The notes: a model not told the origin generated them from the letters alone. Positions 36,102 through 44,636 are shown, numbered from the stretch's first letter. The stretch is DNA of 48,708 bases from Bdellovibrio sp. ArHS (GCF_000786105.1 NZ_JTEV01000029.1:1-48708), one strand, 5' to 3'. Translations and numbers: made by a program.

Positions 36102-36281
36102 AGTCTGTAGTGCGCCAACAAATTCTCTATGACGAGAATTACCAGAGCGGTTATTTCGGATAATTTCCCGTTATCGAGACTAGATGAACTAAATCCCTGA
36201 TTTGCGTTTTAAATTATTGTTTTTATTATCTGTTTCTTATTTTTATCTGACTTTGAAGAATCACTGCGGGAAATGGTAGGG
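36102..36281. repeat. Diverged repeat copy C (XRE upstream region to att-like end)
   Basis: Resembles the repeat next to the tRNA (44912-45178). Shared blocks are TCTGTAG, GGTTATTTCGGAT followed by AT.TC, GAACTAAATCCCTGAT versus GAAACAATCTCTGAT, and TCAyTG before ATGGTAGGG. Similarity is partial, so this is the most diverged of the three copies. Confidence 0.5.
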
Positions 36282-36288
36282 AGTGCGG
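36273..36288. other. Possible attachment-site remnant (tRNA 3' end-like)
   Basis: ATGGTAGGGAGTGCGG compares with ATGGTAGGGGGCGAGG at the tRNA 3' end (45179-45194): 9 identical bases first, then interrupted matches. It lies 55 bases beyond the integrase stop, where a left att site would be expected. Confidence 0.4.
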
Positions 36289-36324
36289 AGGCTGAAATTG
36301 CTTAATAATTTCAAGCCTCTTTTT
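36288..36324 (+). terminator. Hairpin with T-run beside the integrase gene
   Basis: GAGGCTGAAATT / AATTTC-A-AGCCTC stem then TTTTT on the plus strand. It would stop rightward transcription from entering the integrase gene antisense. Confidence 0.65.
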
Positions 36325-36343
36325 CCTCGCTAAATACAAATTG

Positions 36344-37444
36344 CTACAACTTCGAAAAGTTAATAATTTGCGCTGAATTTACACCATGAGTCTGCATATC
36401 ATCAAGGCAGGCGGTCGCATCTTTAATGTTAATACCCGCCTTGCGCATATAAATCATCATCGTGTCCATATCGCGCCAACCGCCCATAGACATAACTTTG
36501 CTCGGGGCCACGCCTTTGCCAAGCAATAAAGTCGCCCAGCTCGCTCTAAGGTCATGGAATCTAATCTCCGGCAGGCCTAGAGATTTTAAGATGAATCGAA
36601 GCTCTCGGGCCTGATCTCCCTTATCCCATTTGCTTAGACGAGGCAGCACAAAGTTATTTCCCGCTGACTGAAGCTTCAACTCATTCAGCACTGGCAGCAG
36701 TGGCTTGGGAATCTCCACCAATCGATCGTCACCAGACTTCGTTGATTTGTAGCCATCCTTGCTGCTCCAAGAGCAATTCACCAAAATCTGCCTTTGTTCC
36801 AAGTTAACCTTGTCCCAAGTCAGCGCATAAAGCTCCCCATTTCTCATGCCCGTGTAAAGCGCCACCGCATAATGGGGATACCAATGCCAATCCAGCTCCT
36901 GCGATCTTCTAAGAAGAGTAATGATCTGCTCCTCATTCAAAACTGCTTTGATTTTATCGTTAACCTTGAACTTAATCAGCGGCGTCGGATTTCTTAGCAA
37001 AATGCCTTCTTCAACTGCGTACTGAAATACACCTTTAAGACATTTGATAAAAAATTTCTTATGCGCTTCTGCATTTTGTCCTAATCGCTCATTCAGCAAC
37101 TTATGAATATCGGGAGTCGTAATTTGATCAACCCTCTTTGCATCCCAAGCAGGCAGCGTATGAAAACGCAAAACCTTTTCTCTGTTGTAGACCGTGCTTT
37201 TCATAAGCTCGTTCTTTTCATCGATACTGATAAAATAATCAGTTAATAACTTACTCCACAAAGGAACAATTTTTTGATGAAAGTGATCGCTCATCCGAAT
37301 AACCATTTCACGTTCAGCTTTTACTGCCTCCGCTTTAGATTTCAGACCTGTCTTCTTATAGGTCTTCGGCATCTTAGTAACCGGATGGCGCTTACTGAAA
37401 TATGCAGACCATGTTTTTGTTGCATCATCGAATTTAATTCCCAT
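36344..37444 (-). CDS. Tyrosine recombinase (integrase)
   Basis: 366 residues. N-terminal arm-type/SAM-like domain (about 1-155), then the catalytic domain with Arg201 (GMRNGE), Lys236, His297-x-x-Arg300 (HDLR), Trp323 in GGWRD and nucleophile Tyr332. All catalytic positions are present, so it looks functional. It overlaps the excisionase-like gene by 11 bases. Its 3' end faces the tRNA-like att remnant, the usual island layout. Confidence 0.95.
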   Translation of the reverse strand: MGIKFDDATKTWSAYFSKRHPVTKMPKTYKKTGLKSKAEAVKAEREMVIRMSDHFHQKIVPLWSKLLTDYFISIDEKNELMKSTVYNREKVLRFHTLPAWDAKRVDQITTPDIHKLLNERLGQNAEAHKKFFIKCLKGVFQYAVEEGILLRNPTPLIKFKVNDKIKAVLNEEQIITLLRRSQELDWHWYPHYAVALYTGMRNGELYALTWDKVNLEQRQILVNCSWSSKDGYKSTKSGDDRLVEIPKPLLPVLNELKLQSAGNNFVLPRLSKWDKGDQARELRFILKSLGLPEIRFHDLRASWATLLLGKGVAPSKVMSMGGWRDMDTMMIYMRKAGINIKDATACLDDMQTHGVNSAQIINFSKL

Positions 37445-37697
37445 TGAAACCTCCTTGTCTGCTCGACGTGAGAAGCTTCAACAGGTCAGATTTTAAATAT
37501 CTATTTCGTCTTTGAAATTTGTAGTAAGGCACCTTGCCGTTACTAGATAAATTCAAAAGAGATTTCTTCGGTATCTTGAGATAAGCCGCAGCCTCTTCTG
37601 TTGTCATCCATTCTTCAATTTTCAAAGAACAATCTTCAGTCTCATGCGGCCTTATATCGGACAATTGACCAATCGACATTGAGGAAATCAAAGGCAT
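37434..37697 (-). CDS. Excisionase-like HTH protein
   Basis: 87 residues. The C-terminal half (MTTEEAAAYLKIPKKSLLNL through YLKSDLLKLL) is a MerR-like HTH_17 domain as in phage excisionases, preceded by a ~28-residue tail. It overlaps the integrase gene (11 bases) and the nuclease gene (10 bases), so the three are one translationally linked operon. It probably directs the integrase or represses its own promoter. Confidence 0.8.
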   Translation of the reverse strand: MPLISSMSIGQLSDIRPHETEDCSLKIEEWMTTEEAAAYLKIPKKSLLNLSSNGKVPYYKFQRRNRYLKSDLLKLLTSSRQGGFNGN

Positions 37698-38413
37698 GGC
37701 TTTTTCTCCGTAGAAACATGACGAAATTCTTTCGCTAAGCTAGACAGATTGCATTGAAAGAGCGACTCAATGTCCTGATCGGAAGCATTCAAGAAAATTG
37801 TTACCAAGTAGATTTTCAACCATATTCGTCTCTTGGCCCTGGTATCGGTAGGGCGAAAATAATACCGTGTATTTAGGAACTTCAATCGATCTGCAGCAAT
37901 ATCTGCATTCTTAACCCTTAGCGTGAGAATATTCATCCAATGCAAAAGCTCTTCTTTATGATTGTCCTTCAAAGCTTTAGGCCATAGATCATGGATAGGG
38001 CCATCCACTTCGATAGCTACTCCACAAAAGCTTTCCAATTGGCGATTAAAGCCAGAGAGTGTAGGAGCAAAGAGATCAACATTTTTTCGTCCGATCCAAA
38101 TCGAAGGCAGAAATTCGCATTTACTTACCGCATGTAACTTATTACGCAGAATGCGCTCTGATGAGGTTGGCGTGCTTTGCTCAGTGAAAGACTCATTTAA
38201 TTGCGCATTGAGTGCCTCGTATTTGATGCAGATTTCATCATGCTTGGGATGAACATAGGATTTTAGGTTTATCCGCAAAACCCCAATAGTAGTGCTATCA
38301 TTAAATAATCGTGGATATAATGACCGTAAGACAGAAAGCCGGAAGGCATCTTTTTTCTTTGCTGAGCGATTACGACAAAGCTCTTTCGCTATCTCTCTTT
38401 CCATTTTGGACAT
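37688..38413 (-). CDS. DUF559/Vsr-like PD-(D/E)xK nuclease
   Basis: 241 residues from the ATG at 38413, which has GGGGGAG 6 bases upstream. The central region follows the DUF559 pattern: SERILRNKL, RKNVDLFAP (Asp113), then AIEVDGPIHD (Glu135, Asp137, His141), KDNHKEELLHWMNILTLRV (Asp150 onward). These give an intact endonuclease-like active site. First gene of the xis-int operon and divergent from the AT-hook-like gene. DUF559 proteins are usually orphan; pairing with an integrase is unusual. Function (nicking, defence, transfer) unknown. Confidence 0.72.
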   Translation of the reverse strand: MSKMEREIAKELCRNRSAKKKDAFRLSVLRSLYPRLFNDSTTIGVLRINLKSYVHPKHDEICIKYEALNAQLNESFTEQSTPTSSERILRNKLHAVSKCEFLPSIWIGRKNVDLFAPTLSGFNRQLESFCGVAIEVDGPIHDLWPKALKDNHKEELLHWMNILTLRVKNADIAADRLKFLNTRYYFRPTDTRAKRRIWLKIYLVTIFLNASDQDIESLFQCNLSSLAKEFRHVSTEKKPCL

Positions 38414-38528
38414 AGTGCTCCCCCAAACCCAAGAAATCACAAGGGCTTTAAATATTTGTTTTCATTCAATTTGTGACTTTGTATAAGTTCGATCCGAGGC
38501 ACGTGCTCCTCAGAACCGAGCTGGAGTT

Positions 38529-39284
38529 ATGGCAAATAAAAGTGTTAAGAAAAATTACCTTAAACGTCGTGGTCGCCCTGCAAAAAAGGTGAATTTAAGC
38601 GATGAACGAAAAACTTTATTCTTAGAACATTTTAAATATTCTCTTTGGGACTCCTGCAAAAGGCACATCAAGGGCTATCTGTATCGACAAAAATTAGAGC
38701 AAGAGTGCATAAAAAAGTGTATCGCGATGACGGATGAATTTGACCGGCTGCTTGAGCCTCTTTCGCCACCTCAAAGAAAACGAATCAGATCGCAATTTAG
38801 AATTTCAAAGGTAAAAGGTGCTCAATCTGCAGCGAGTGATTTACAGCCTATGAAGCAAAGGAAAACCGGCAGGCCACCAAGACTCGGTGAAATTTCCTAT
38901 CTCATCTATTCGGCTTTAGAGGGTGCGAAAGGCGACAAGAATTTGATCAATGAAGTTGGTAGAGTCATAAAGGCTGGCGGTGAGCTACACACTCTCTTAA
39001 GAGATGCGTTTCCCGGAATAGATGCTTATGAGCTTTTTAATTTTCCAAGCGTACATATTTCTCAAGTAAAACCTTGGCACGAATCATATAAGTTTAAGTT
39101 AAAAGCACGGGCAAAAGAGTATTTTAAAAATCTTTGGCGTGAGCCCTACATGAAGGAACACTTCGGCCCTTACAGTGATGAACTCTTTGAGCAGATGGCT
39201 AATGATGGTGGTTTTTCTCAAAGGCATTCAAACTTTTTCAGAGTTCAAAGTGGTGGCAAGGCCATTGAATTTATTGAAGAGTAG
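38529..39284 (+). CDS. AT-hook-like DNA-binding protein, unknown family
   Basis: 251 residues, basic. Two AT-hook-type cores flanked by basic residues: RRGRPAKK at 13-20 and KTGRPPR at 112-118. The remainder is helical and the C-terminal half (PWHESYKFKLKARAKEYFKNLW) is aromatic. No enzyme motif seen. It is divergent from the nuclease-xis-int operon and likely a structural or regulatory DNA-binding protein of the element. GGAG lies 2 bases from the ATG, which is close. Confidence 0.65.
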   Translation: MANKSVKKNYLKRRGRPAKKVNLSDERKTLFLEHFKYSLWDSCKRHIKGYLYRQKLEQECIKKCIAMTDEFDRLLEPLSPPQRKRIRSQFRISKVKGAQSAASDLQPMKQRKTGRPPRLGEISYLIYSALEGAKGDKNLINEVGRVIKAGGELHTLLRDAFPGIDAYELFNFPSVHISQVKPWHESYKFKLKARAKEYFKNLWREPYMKEHFGPYSDELFEQMANDGGFSQRHSNFFRVQSGGKAIEFIEE

Positions 39285-39497
39285 ATGTCTTCTGCGATCT
39301 TTCTGTAAAACAAAATCATATTTGGCGAAACTGCAGTTTTGATATTCATAATTGCAGTGCCATTATTTCAGACTATATGCTTGTAAAATATTGAAAATAT
39401 TAAGTTATCTGGCGCAGGTTGATCCGAAAGTACGGCATTATTGCATACCTAAAAAGGGGCATTTGATTTTTTAGTATTTCGATACCGCTTTTAGGCT

Positions 39498-39517
39498 AGT
39501 GGAGGCTCACCTCCACT
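39498..39517. terminator. Perfect hairpin in the spacer between convergent genes
   Basis: AGTGGAGG / CCTCCACT with a CTCA loop, in the 261-base gap 39285-39545. No long T-run; the rest of that gap shows nothing else I can name. Confidence 0.5.
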
Positions 39518-39545
39518 TGAGTTTTATAAATACATTTTCACAGGC

Positions 39546-40016
39546 TTATAAAGTGGCGGTGTACTTCTTTGCTCTTTCAACATCGGTGAGAAGTTTGTCA
39601 CCAGCCTCTTTAAGTGCGGCAACCAACTTCTCCAGATTATTAATCGCAAGAAATCGATTTTGACGAGATAAATTGCTGATAGCTTGCGCCTCTCTAAAAA
39701 TAACCTCGTCGGATGCATTTGCAGTTTCTGATTTTTGATAAATCTCACTCAAAAGTTTTAATCCCCACTTGCCACCAACCTTTACCCAACCTAATGACAT
39801 CAATTCATAGCAAGGGGCCGACGTTAAAACGCGGTCTGGCCATAAACTTTTGGCATTTGAAAAAGGGATTTCGGTTCGCTGAATAACTGCTTCGGCTGTG
39901 ATGCCTAGGTTGAGCGTCATTAGTTGAGATTCAAAATTTTTTAGAGTCTGATTAGCTTCGTCGGTTGCTTCGTTGAGCTGCTTAGATAAAGCAGAAAGAT
40001 CTGACAATGGGGCCAT
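39546..40016 (-). CDS. Helical protein of unknown function
   Basis: 156 residues with a predicted N-terminal coiled coil (about 8-40: LSALSKQLNEATDEANQTLKNFES) and a second helical stretch (about 98-156). The central part (SAPCYELMSLGWVKVGGKWGLKLL) could be a small winged domain. No known family. GGAGG precedes the ATG. It is the last gene of the XRE-lipoprotein unit, 11 bases after a small open frame. Confidence 0.65.
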   Translation of the reverse strand: MAPLSDLSALSKQLNEATDEANQTLKNFESQLMTLNLGITAEAVIQRTEIPFSNAKSLWPDRVLTSAPCYELMSLGWVKVGGKWGLKLLSEIYQKSETANASDEVIFREAQAISNLSRQNRFLAINNLEKLVAALKEAGDKLLTDVERAKKYTATL

Positions 40017-40027
40017 GGGAATTCCTC

Positions 40028-40171
40028 CTATATTTGGGCTACCGCCCGGTTTAATTTTTGCGCCTCTTCCGAGACGCGTTTGTAATCAGCTTCCGCCGAT
40101 TGCTGCCAAACTAAGGCATTGAGGGACCCAAAGTCAACCGTGCATGGCACCTTGCCATCAAACAAAATCAT
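40028..40171 (-). CDS. Small helical peptide (47 residues)
   Basis: Open frame from the ATG at 40171 to TAG at 40028-40030. It starts MILFDGKVPC and runs into an amphipathic helix (LNALVWQQSAEADYKRVSEEAQ). It lies between the lipoprotein (43 bases above) and the 156-residue gene (11 bases below) on the same strand, in what reads as one operon. No ribosome site is clear, so translation may depend on coupling. Sequence composition looks protein-like. Confidence 0.45.
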   Translation of the reverse strand: MILFDGKVPCTVDFGSLNALVWQQSAEADYKRVSEEAQKLNRAVAQI

Positions 40172-40214
40172 CTATAGTCGTAATTGCAGTCCATGGGGGA
40201 ACTTTTAAAAGATG

Positions 40215-40883
40215 CTATTTGGGTGCTGCTGCTTCTAAGAAGTCCCAAAGAGAGTTGTCGATGAAAAACTCTTTGAATATTCCGTAGGTCTTTAAATCTT
40301 TCTTCTGTTCGGCTACTTCACTTGTAACCTTCTTAAATGAATAAACGGTCTTTGTGCTGCCCAAGGCATTCATGTATCGATACAAGCCTGTAAATGCGTA
40401 TAAATCCCAATTAAAGGCATTATCGACGAAACCATTGTCTACTAGCGCCCCCTCATTTGTTTTTTGAATAAAGGCCACTTTGGACGTTCTACCACCGTGT
40501 TCCCAATCAGGAGCATCCACGATGAATCCGTCAGGCAATACTTGGATGACTCGCAAGGTACTGCTTTGTGCCTTGAGCTTGCGTGACTCAAATAAATCAG
40601 GCTCAGTCACAATAAGGGCTGCGGCAGTGTAAAGACAATTTTCTGACGGAGTTTCCTTCGAGCTAGCAATGAGTTCTGAAACGCCTAGCTTAGGGCAAAA
40701 GATTTTTCCACCTAAGCGAGATGTTAAGGTTTTCTTTTCACCTTGAAACTCGTTGCTATTTTTTAGATCGCGCCACTTTTTGGCAACGCCGACATTCGAT
40801 GTTGCTGATATAATCGCACAACCAGATAAGAAACCAAGAACTGACGAAGTAAAAAGGATTACCGCGATGGTGTTTCTAATCAT
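40215..40883 (-). CDS. Lipoprotein of unknown function
   Basis: 222 residues. Lipobox LSGC (mature Cys22) and a mature part with mixed alpha/beta segments and two Cys (IFCPKLG and ENCLY). Family not recognised. Start ATG overlaps the XRE stop by 4 bases (ATGA), so regulator and lipoprotein are translationally coupled. Confidence 0.75.
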   Translation of the reverse strand: MIRNTIAVILFTSSVLGFLSGCAIISATSNVGVAKKWRDLKNSNEFQGEKKTLTSRLGGKIFCPKLGVSELIASSKETPSENCLYTAAALIVTEPDLFESRKLKAQSSTLRVIQVLPDGFIVDAPDWEHGGRTSKVAFIQKTNEGALVDNGFVDNAFNWDLYAFTGLYRYMNALGSTKTVYSFKKVTSEVAEQKKDLKTYGIFKEFFIDNSLWDFLEAAAPK

Positions 40884-41236
40884 TTTACTGTCTCCTTTTT
40901 TCTTGGGAGCAGTCGCTGGATGGTGATTTTAGCGTAGCCATCAAAAATAGCTCCCCCATCGTCAAATACTTCAGCCACAGAGGGCAGTTGGTTTGGTTCT
41001 TTTAAATCTTCTTCTCCGGTAAGAATAAATGACAGGCTTACGCTAAACTCCGTAGCGAGTCTTTTAACGGCAGAATAGTCCTCAGGTAATGCGCCGCCTC
41101 TCCAGTCATCAATCGTTGATGGCGCAACACCTGCGATCGCGGCCGCTTGCCTTATAGTCATTTTTCTTTCAGTCATTAGAGATCGAAGGATCTTTGCGAA
41201 AGGCGTTGTGCCCGATCGCTTTCGAGTTTTTTTCAT
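40880..41236 (-). CDS. XRE-family transcriptional regulator (copy A)
   Basis: 118 residues. HTH at about 18-74 (ILRSLMTERKMTIRQAAAIAGVAPSTIDDWRGGALP), then YSAVKRLATEFSVSLSFILTGEED and a C-terminal tail with ITIQRLL. Paralogue of the XRE at 35636 and of the broken copy at 44778-44911. First gene of an operon with the lipoprotein, small peptide and helical protein. Presumably binds the CCGG-rich inverted-repeat region just upstream (about 41280-41330). Confidence 0.88.
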   Translation of the reverse strand: MKKTRKRSGTTPFAKILRSLMTERKMTIRQAAAIAGVAPSTIDDWRGGALPEDYSAVKRLATEFSVSLSFILTGEEDLKEPNQLPSVAEVFDDGGAIFDGYAKITIQRLLPRKKETVK

Positions 41237-41331
41237 ACAGCGTGTCCCCTGGTTCTTGTTCGGCGATTCCTCACTCTGGTTGTAGGGAAATCCGATGAAA
41301 CGTACACGACCGGATTACCGGACAGATTCTA

Positions 41332-41566
41332 GCTTGTCTGCTAGTAAAGAGACTCGATGCTTTGAGAAAATTATTTATATTGTCGATTTTGCAGCTCTTC
41401 AAAAGCCTAATGCGTCCACGCTCTATAGCGTGGCTATTTTTAAATAAAATGAAAAAATCTCGACCGATTGAACTAATATCCGGCTATAAACTGTAAAATT
41501 TTAGATGTGATTTTTAAAAGCAAAAAGCCACGCATTTAATCCGTGGCTTTTCCATATTCATTTCTA
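41332..41566. repeat. Repeat copy A (XRE upstream region)
   Basis: Clear match to 44912-45178. Shared blocks in order: GCTTGTCTGCTA, GTCGATTTTG.AGC, GCGTCCACGC, GAACTAATATCC-like, TTTTAGAT.TGATTTTTAAAA, and the GCCACG/CGTGGC hairpin followed by TTCATT. Similarity to the tRNA-side copy stops at the base where that copy enters the tRNA 3' end. Confidence 0.75.
41523..41551 (-). terminator. Hairpin terminator downstream of the GHKL ATPase gene
   Basis: AAAAGCCACG / CGTGGCTTTT stem; same hairpin type as at 45129-45160 below the tRNA. Serves the ATPase gene ending at 41579. Confidence 0.75.
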
Positions 41567-41578
41567 CCTATTGGCAGA

Positions 41579-43531
41579 TTAAATCTTTTCCAATAGTCGT
41601 TTCATACGAACATCGTCAGGAACACGTTCAGATAGAACACCCAAAAAGTCATGCCAATTTGCAAAAGCTTCATTCAATAAAGTATTCCAGTCCATGGCAT
41701 ACATTTCATTTTTAGCCATTGCCTTAATTTTAATATTATTAGCAGGTTTTTTATCAATTTTATCAGCGATAATGTAACCAGACACTCGATTAAATCTGCC
41801 ACCTGTATTTGCGTTAAGAGATGCTTCAATGGTGTGAATATAAGTCTCAAAGCGTTGAATATGATCTCTATCGAGGGGTAAGCCCGGCTGCATAAATTCA
41901 ACAACCAAAAGATGATCTCCGCTGCTAAGTGCAAGATCAATTCGTTTATTCTTATCTTTGCCCAGATCTTTCTCCACCTCGGCGGCCCATTTCTCCAAAG
42001 TCTTTTTCAAAGACGTTTCAACGGCAAATGTTTCCCATCGCGGACCAATCAGCCAAGCATTCTTCGCAATATAATCTCTGACTGAATTTTCAAGATCTTT
42101 TCTTTCGATGCGCTCCTGAAGACCTGCAATTACCGATAGTTTCGTTTTTACAGCTTCTGCCGTATGCAAGGCATTTAAAACTTTGGCCTCAACAAGGATT
42201 GCAAGCAAATCTGATTCCTGCATCTCATCAATTTCTGATACTTTGCTAATTAAAGCTTTAAGCCTACCATCCTCCCAAGCTGTCAAAAGTGACTCTCCAA
42301 GTAGGGCAAACTGATCGTCATCAATTGACTCAATTGATGCCAACTTGCTAAGCGCTTGCTTTACCGTACTTCTCTCAGTCGGCTCAAGATTTTCTAATCG
42401 CTCACTAAAATTACCGCCAACCTTGTCATCTAAAATTTTTTCTTTTTTCTCAGCTCGAGCCTTCTTCCATAAAGAAAGCAAATCTTTAACCAATTTCTGC
42501 CCCCAGAGCAACAGCGGCTCTGCCTCTGAGTTTTCCCAATTAATTCTTTGTCGCTCAGGAGCAATAATATCTTCAGCAAATTTATCAATGAAATCCGCTT
42601 GGACTTGGCCGCTCATATACTCAAGTCCATGTTGACTTACAAGTCCGCCAGTTAAATTGAAATTGAAAGGTGTTTGTGCAATTTTTCCATTTGCAAAAAT
42701 AGAAATACCGCGAAGCTCGTCTTCACTAATTGGCTTTGCGAAAAAATTTACCCGCCACTTTACCACATCTCCCGAAGGTAAAATTTCGGTAGCCCAACCA
42801 TCTTTCTCGACCTCACACTCTCTATCGGTATCCTCAGGAAGGTCTCTTGGAAAGATAAATTCCACTTCTTTATCAGTGGCCTCTTGCGGAAGCGGTTCGC
42901 CGTTAACAAAAACTTTGAAGTCAGCCGATGTTTGCGGCAATAAAAATCTTCTTGCCATCTTAGACGAAAACTTATCTGGCTGCTTTTTAATTACCAAATT
43001 TTTCAAAGTTATCGTTGTACCGTGATCTTTAATTTTAGACTTATCTGGAGGAGAGTATTCTAAAACTGTAATCAATTTGGGATTTTGACCGATGTAGTCG
43101 GTTCCTCGAAGCTCATCTAAATCTAAACAGAATTTCGTCCTTTCACCGTCAGATTTACTAACAGTCAGAATTTCTATTTTTCTCGCGATTCCAAAACCTG
43201 CCAACTTTCCTATTCCCTTACGTCCTAGCACAGGACGAGATTTTTCAAGAGACTTACCTTCGCTCTTATCGCCTCGCCGGTTAAGACCTACTTTGAGGAA
43301 CTTCGTTTGGCAGTCGTCAAAGGTCATCCCATGACCGTCATCTACAATTGCGATTTCGCTATTCTCATCAATTTTTTCAGGAAAAATAATTTTGACTTGC
43401 TCAGCATCGGCATCCCAAGCGTTAGATACCATTTCAGCAATGGCAGCCACAGCACTTTGATACATTTGAATGCCGAGGTGATCTATAATCCGTCCATGGA
43501 ATGATAGCTCGAGAGTGGGCTTCTTGCTCAT
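41579..43531 (-). CDS. GHKL ATPase with nuclease-like C-terminus (restriction/defence candidate)
   Basis: 650 residues. N-terminal GHKL/HATPase domain: EMVSNAWDADA (33-43), VDDGHGM (63-69) and GRKGIGKLAGFGIA (103-116). Long helical middle (about 330-480). The C-terminal segment (530-548) reads RIDLALSSGD then VVEFMQPG: Asp532, Glu545 and Met547 where PD-(D/E)xK enzymes have Lys. It starts one base after the methyltransferase stop, with the GGAGAG ribosome site inside that gene. From memory, HgiDII/BbrUII-type restriction proteins pair a GHKL ATPase with a C5 methyltransferase; this fits, but recognition sequence is unknown. Confidence 0.8.
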   Translation of the reverse strand: MSKKPTLELSFHGRIIDHLGIQMYQSAVAAIAEMVSNAWDADAEQVKIIFPEKIDENSEIAIVDDGHGMTFDDCQTKFLKVGLNRRGDKSEGKSLEKSRPVLGRKGIGKLAGFGIARKIEILTVSKSDGERTKFCLDLDELRGTDYIGQNPKLITVLEYSPPDKSKIKDHGTTITLKNLVIKKQPDKFSSKMARRFLLPQTSADFKVFVNGEPLPQEATDKEVEFIFPRDLPEDTDRECEVEKDGWATEILPSGDVVKWRVNFFAKPISEDELRGISIFANGKIAQTPFNFNLTGGLVSQHGLEYMSGQVQADFIDKFAEDIIAPERQRINWENSEAEPLLLWGQKLVKDLLSLWKKARAEKKEKILDDKVGGNFSERLENLEPTERSTVKQALSKLASIESIDDDQFALLGESLLTAWEDGRLKALISKVSEIDEMQESDLLAILVEAKVLNALHTAEAVKTKLSVIAGLQERIERKDLENSVRDYIAKNAWLIGPRWETFAVETSLKKTLEKWAAEVEKDLGKDKNKRIDLALSSGDHLLVVEFMQPGLPLDRDHIQRFETYIHTIEASLNANTGGRFNRVSGYIIADKIDKKPANNIKIKAMAKNEMYAMDWNTLLNEAFANWHDFLGVLSERVPDDVRMKRLLEKI

Positions 43532-43532
43532 C

Positions 43533-44564
43533 TCATTTCTCTCCTAATATTGAATCCTTTATTACTTTAGCATGTCGTCGTATAAATTCTGGTGGCAACG
43601 CATTCCCGACCATCAGGGCGGCCCCGTGCTTTCCTTTTCTCATAGAGAAGTAATATGACTTCGGAAAGCTTTGGATGAGTGCTGCCTCACGCACGGTAAT
43701 TGTGCGGTTCTCAAATGGATGAAGAAAACGACCTTTAGTGGGATTAATGCACCCGCCAGTTATTGTAGGCCCTACATCATTCCACTTTATACGACCGAAG
43801 ACATCTAGAAAGCCCTTAGTCTTTTGATGACATTTCATCTGCAGGCGCTTCGGAAGAGATGTTCTACTACCTCCGTCGAGAGGAATGTAAGAGATCATCT
43901 CACGAATTTTTTCATTTCTTTTCTCACCGTGATTATGAGCCGGATCGAAACTTTTCAATGGACTTTCAAGTCCCTTCAAAGCATCTCCAACTGTAATCAT
44001 TTTTTTAGCAGGTTTCGCAAACTCGATTGGTCGTTTATGACCCGCAACTAAAATGAATCTTTTTCTTCTCTGTGCTACTCCATAATGAGCCACGTTTAGC
44101 ACATCGAATTTCACTTCATATCCCATGGATTTTAATTCTGAGACAAATTTCGCTATCCTGCGTCCCTTGGCCAATCCTGGAACATTCTCCATCATAATTG
44201 CCTTAGGAAGAAATGCCCTTACAAAATCCAGAAAGTTGAACATCAAATTATTTCTGTAATCCTGAACTGCAACTGTTTTCCTATTCGTTCTTAAAGTGGA
44301 GAATCCCTGACAAGGAGGACAGCCTGCGATAAGGTCTAGGTCACCTTTTTTTAAACCTAGTTCTTTCATTAACTTCGTCGGATTTATTTTTCTAATATCT
44401 TGCTCAATTAATTTTGTATTTTTATGGTTTTGCGCATAAGTCTCAGCCGCCAAACTATCGATTTCTACGGCAGCAATTACATCGAAGCCTGATTTTTTGA
44501 GCCCCAAACTGAGGCCACCACAACCAGAAAACAGATCGATTGCCTTTAATTTTTTGTTTTTCAC
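43533..44564 (-). CDS. DNA (cytosine-5)-methyltransferase
   Basis: 343 residues from the GTG at 44564, preferred over a TTG at 44579 because GGAGAG lies 7 bases above the GTG. Motif I is DLFSGCGGLSLG; motif IV is GCPPCQGFS with catalytic Cys85. Motif VI is ENVPG (126-130) and VIII is QRRKR (165-169). Motifs IX/X include REAALIQSFPKSYYF and VGNALPPEF. All are intact, so it should methylate DNA. The target-recognition region is between VIII and IX and gives no readable specificity. Operon with the GHKL ATPase. Confidence 0.95.
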   Translation of the reverse strand: MKNKKLKAIDLFSGCGGLSLGLKKSGFDVIAAVEIDSLAAETYAQNHKNTKLIEQDIRKINPTKLMKELGLKKGDLDLIAGCPPCQGFSTLRTNRKTVAVQDYRNNLMFNFLDFVRAFLPKAIMMENVPGLAKGRRIAKFVSELKSMGYEVKFDVLNVAHYGVAQRRKRFILVAGHKRPIEFAKPAKKMITVGDALKGLESPLKSFDPAHNHGEKRNEKIREMISYIPLDGGSRTSLPKRLQMKCHQKTKGFLDVFGRIKWNDVGPTITGGCINPTKGRFLHPFENRTITVREAALIQSFPKSYYFSMRKGKHGAALMVGNALPPEFIRRHAKVIKDSILGEK

Positions 44565-44636
44565 TAAATGTCTCTCCAAGATGTGAACTTATTTTCAAAC
44601 CTATCAAAATTGCTGTAAACATCTTTTTATTAATTA

